Both the position numbers and the translations under genes were made by a program. DNA of 10,532 bases from Mycocentrospora acerina (lineage: Eukaryota; Ascomycota; Dothideomycetes; Pleosporales), in the NCBI GenBank assembly GCA_022701365.1, contig JAKUHH010000157.1:1-10532 (forward strand), written 5' to 3'. Below, one piece after another: positions 8,541 through 10,532 of the stretch; within the stretch, counting starts at the first letter, position 1; each line of letters begins with the position of its first letter. Under the pieces are notes generated by a model, which was not told where the DNA came from, ran no database searches, and saw only the letters and a list, made by a program, of their open reading frames with translations.

Positions 8541-9351
8541 ATATTATATAAGCAAGCTGCTAGGCTACCTTTAGACAAAATTTAGATTGCTAGTCTAAAA
8601 CTATGTTATTAAGTGCCTTAGACAGCTTACTGTTACTCCTAGGTATTACTACATTATTAACCTTACTAACTACTCTTCTTCTTTTTTTACTACCTTAACT
8701 ACTCTAACCCTTATAACTACTTTAACCTTTATATTTACTCTAACTACTTTTAATTACTACTAAGGTATCTAAGAAATAACTTTAAATAGTTATTATCTCT
8801 ACTACTACTCTTTTTACTACTTTTAACTCCTTTTTTACACTCTTTAATTCCTCTTAAATTGCCCATAACTCCTCTTAGACTACTGCTAACTCTTCTGCCT
8901 GCTGCTAGTAGCTAGCTAGCAGGACCTCTACTAATATTATACCTATTGCTTAGGTATTAGTAACCTACATATACTCTACTAAGGCGTAAGTAGCAGTGCA
9001 GGTATAATACTAAAGAAGGTGTACCTCTTCTTTACTATTAATACTGCTCTTAAAGGAATTGCTCTATAAGTTTAAGATTAGCTAAAAGACCTTAAACTTA
9101 GGCCTTATAAAGAATTATACTTAAATAGAGTTAATATATAAATAATATAATTATAAAAGAGGGTTAAGAAAGAGATAGAGACTTACTAGATTATACTTCT
9201 TATTCTGCGCTGTGAAATAAGCGCATTTTTTTAAGCTCGCTAAAAAGAACTTAAAGGCAATAATTTTACTGCAGGCAGTAGTATATATACTATATATGCA
9301 GATAACTTAATAGGCCTCTGTAAGGGCACTAGGGGGGACAAAGACAGGCAT
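7425..9351 (+). repeat. Direct repeat, copy 2 (partner 51-1960)
   Basis: This is the second copy of the integrase-chromodomain-plus-minus-strand-ORF segment. Many sites that differ from copy 1 are T/C or A/G transitions, and each copy keeps some C or G positions lost in the other. That fits independent RIP of two related copies rather than duplication after mutation. The match at the start (7425) coincides exactly with the point where copy 1 is interrupted (51). Confidence 0.85.
8590..9351 (-). pseudogene. Minus-strand ORF convergent with pol, copy 2: 253 codons with RIP-type stops (unknown product)
   Basis: From ATG at 9351-9349 one frame runs to TAG at 8592-8590 with no frameshift. I count 17 internal stops, all TAA or TAG and none TGA, as expected from Gln/Arg/Trp codons under RIP. 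The terminal stop could also be RIP-made. Visible content: MPVFVPPSALTEAY at the start; a hydrophobic/Cys region; LKKCAYFTAQNKKYN (around residues 40-54); and an acidic, heptad-like QQAEELAVV-stop-EELWAI-stop-EELK stretch (about 8904-8841, residues 150-170) that suggests a coiled coil. The C-terminus is basic, rich in Ser, Lys, Gly and Arg, including KKRRR near 8675-8689. Copy 1 aligns over the first roughly 59 codons. The ORF ends about 50 bases from the end of pol on the opposite strand. I recognise no family. Candidates are an accessory ORF of the chromovirus or a gene captured next to it. Confidence 0.55.
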
Positions 9352-9360
9352 AGTAGTAGC

Positions 9361-9407
<47 letters not shown>

Positions 9408-9456
9408 CAGCAGTACTATTGCTATTGCTATTTCTAGCAGCAGCAGCAGCAGCTAG
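9352..9456. repeat. Trinucleotide repeat (AGT/AGC) at the chromovirus-LINE junction
   Basis: An uninterrupted run of fifteen AGT units (9361-9405) lies within a longer AGT/AGC/ATT/GCT tract ending in six AGC units (9436-9453). It sits directly upstream of the minus-strand ATG at 9351, the same place as the different microsatellite upstream of the ATG at 1960. On the minus strand it reads as Thr, Ser/Asn and Ala runs with no stop, in frame both with that ATG and with the LINE frame beyond it. It marks the limit of homology between the two chromovirus copies. Confidence 0.92.
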
Positions 9457-10426
9457 GATTGTCTAATTTTTTTGTTGTTGTTTTTTGTGTTTTTGTAGTA
9501 ACCAGCTTTAGTAAGCTTTTGCAGTCTCTTCTTTATTTTCTCTAGATATATAGATAGTAGCATAAGAGTCTGCAGGCTTACTCTACAGCTTTGCTAGTAG
9601 AATTAATATTTCCTCTATATTAGAGTGTTTTTCTATCCTTCTAGCTAACCTGCTAAGCTGAGTTTGTTTTTCTATTTTTTGTATATTTTTTGTGTTTTTT
9701 TGTTATTGTTTTTCTTTGCAAATAGCTTTCCTAATAGGGTAGTTGCTACTAAAAGCTAGTAGCCTTAAAGCATATTGCTAATATAGCTTCTCTGCGTTAA
9801 TCTCTAAAGGTAAGATTACTACTTCTATTTCTAGTGCTTTTATAGGGGACCCTCTAAAAGCACCTAGTATTTGTCTTAATGCTGTGTTTTGCATTGTTTA
9901 TTAATAGCGTAGCAGTTCTTTGTTTCCTTTTTTCTACTACAATTACGTGCTATAGTCTGTAATAGACTAAACATAAGAAATATATAGTAGTCTAGTTGCT
10001 TATATGCTAAGGCCTTTTTATGTATTGCCTAGCCTTTGTAGGCTATAAAAGGCTTATTGTGCTGTTATAATCTTATTTTGCACATATTATTTATAAGAAA
10101 ACATTCTATCTAGAAAAAAGCCTAACTACCTAACTAGAGAGCTAGGATAGATAGTCTTATTTTCTATTAGTATAGTCTTCTTTTCTTTTTCTGCTGTTCT
10201 TTTTTTGCTAATAAATAAGAGCTCTATTTTAGAAACTTTAAATTTAATAGCACTCTCTTTTGCTTCTAGAAGCATAGCTTTAGCAGTTTTTTCTAGTATT
10301 GCTACTACTTTTTCTGCTGTTGTTGCTGTTGCTCCTATCGCAATATTATCTAAATAGGAGAAATTAAAGGTAGCAGGCCTAGGCTTGCAAATGTCTCTAA
10401 TATAGATTAAAAATAAGATAGGCAAT
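9457..10426 (-). pseudogene. LINE (non-LTR, Tad-like) reverse transcriptase, C-terminal part, truncated at both ends
   Basis: Non-LTR retrotransposon RT copies element RNA at a nicked target. Read on the minus strand, the frame enters at the N (10427) with LPILFLIYI, the block after RT motif B. SYLDNIAIG at 10359-10333 carries the catalytic YADD-type motif, here YLDN, with one Asp lost. Downstream are KMELLF-type and SLVR-stop-LGFFLD blocks (10137-10108), a QNKII.A..AFYSL segment, then TMQNTALRQILGAFRGSPIKALEIE, split here as TMQNTALRQILGAF and GSPIKALEIE (about 9898-9820), and KPADSYATIYIS. These match the thumb and linker of fungal LINEs. The RNase H domain expected next is missing: the frame meets TAG at 9465-9463, then the trinucleotide repeat. 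Internal stops are TAA/TAG, but many CAA and TGT-type sites survive, so it is less RIP-mutated than the chromoviruses. The first codon of the open stretch is TTG (Leu); it is not a true start. Confidence 0.82.
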
Positions 10427-10427
10427 N
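10427..10427. other. Single ambiguous base (N) at a probable contig join
   Basis: The only N in the window falls inside the LINE RT frame. Immediately after it the sequence jumps back to a segment already present 265 bases earlier, so it most likely marks an assembly join rather than an uncertain base within continuous sequence. Confidence 0.7.
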
Positions 10428-10532
10428 TCTATTAGTATAGTCTTCTTTTCTTTTTCTGCTGTTCTTTTTTTGCTAATAAATAAGAGCTCTATTTTAGAAA
10501 CTTTAAATTTAATAGCACTCTCTTTTGCTTCT
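10428..10532 (-). repeat. Exact 105-base copy of 10163-10267 (LINE RT fragment), running off the window
   Basis: Every base from 10428 to the window end equals 10163-10267, in direct orientation. It encodes the same minus-strand LINE segment just after the YLDN motif. In a genome where repeat copies are normally scattered with RIP mutations, perfect identity points to a contig overlap placed twice, not to an old second insertion. A very recent tandem LINE copy is the less likely alternative. Confidence 0.9.

Larger units (their letters stand above)
2872..9456 (+). mobile_element. Element 2: Ty3/gypsy chromovirus, near full length, 3' LTR not found
   Basis: The order is LTR B, a ruined gag/protease region, reverse transcriptase, RNase H, integrase with chromodomain, then the convergent minus-strand frame and a trinucleotide repeat. 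RT before integrase is the Ty3/gypsy (Metaviridae) order, and the C-terminal chromodomain places it among chromoviruses. No second LTR copy is visible after pol. The element instead runs up to a simple repeat joined to a LINE fragment, so its 3' end is probably truncated at or near 9456. Confidence 0.7.

Noticed and set aside
9206..9225. Short inverted repeat tgcgct...agcgca with CpG sites
   Set aside because: The stem is only six bases, and copy 1 has no counterpart at the homologous site, so no function is supported.
8541..9351. A 3' LTR of element 2 directly after pol
   Set aside because: I searched by eye for the LTR A/B core (TATA region, the aagggtagtc stretch, terminal motif) in both orientations and found no match.
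9352..9456. CRISPR-like or regulatory array
   Set aside because: It is a plain trinucleotide repeat with no spacers and no associated genes.
10126..10425. An apparently complete 99-codon minus-strand gene
   Set aside because: Its first codon is TTG inside a conserved RT block and it ends at a RIP-type TAG before the conserved LGFFLD block. It is an open stretch of a longer LINE pseudogene, not a gene.
1..10532. A defence system, biosynthetic cluster or other intact novel system
   Set aside because: No intact coding sequence of any kind is present. All recognisable content is inactivated retrotransposon sequence.

Overview
The window looks like a relic-transposon block from the nuclear genome of a filamentous ascomycete (Pezizomycotina). 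It is extremely A+T-rich. TpA is everywhere, while CpA, TpG and CpG are nearly absent over kilobases. In recognisable coding frames, Gln, Arg and Trp codons have become TAA/TAG, and Asp and Cys have become Asn and Tyr. That is the signature of repeat-induced point mutation (RIP: C to T mainly at CpA, on both strands). I see no intact gene, no host gene, no tRNA or rRNA and no CRISPR array. The species cannot be named from this sequence.

Layout. Positions 1-50 are an unmutated scrap ending in GTTACA, probably the end of a younger LTR inserted into what follows. Positions 51-2863 are the 3' part of a Ty3/gypsy chromovirus (element 1): integrase and chromodomain on + (51-1200), a degenerate minus-strand frame (1960-1243), a GC-richer microsatellite (1964-2110), an unexplained AT-rich spacer, a purine tract and an LTR (2576-2863). 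Positions 2872-3104 are a second, more heavily mutated LTR copy. It appears to be the 5' LTR of element 2, whose ruined gag/protease region (about 3112-5310) and well-recognised pol (about 5310-8540: RT, RNase H, zinc-binding region, integrase, chromodomain) follow. The same minus-strand frame returns at 9351-8590, next to a trinucleotide repeat (9352-9456). Positions 9457-10426 hold a minus-strand, 3'-truncated non-LTR (LINE, Tad-like) reverse transcriptase, less mutated than the chromoviruses. A single N at 10427 is followed by an exact 105-base copy of 10163-10267, which looks like a contig-join artefact.

The two chromovirus copies lie head to tail in direct orientation, with 51-1960 matching 7425-9351. 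Pol would have made the enzymes for reverse transcription and integration, and the chromodomain would have directed integration to heterochromatin. All of it now appears dead.

The most interesting point is the minus-strand frame convergent with pol. It aligns without gaps between the two copies over its first roughly 59 codons although both are riddled with stops, so it was probably a real third ORF. In element 2 it runs 253 codons without a frameshift and contains a coiled-coil-like Glu/Leu/Lys segment. I do not recognise its family.
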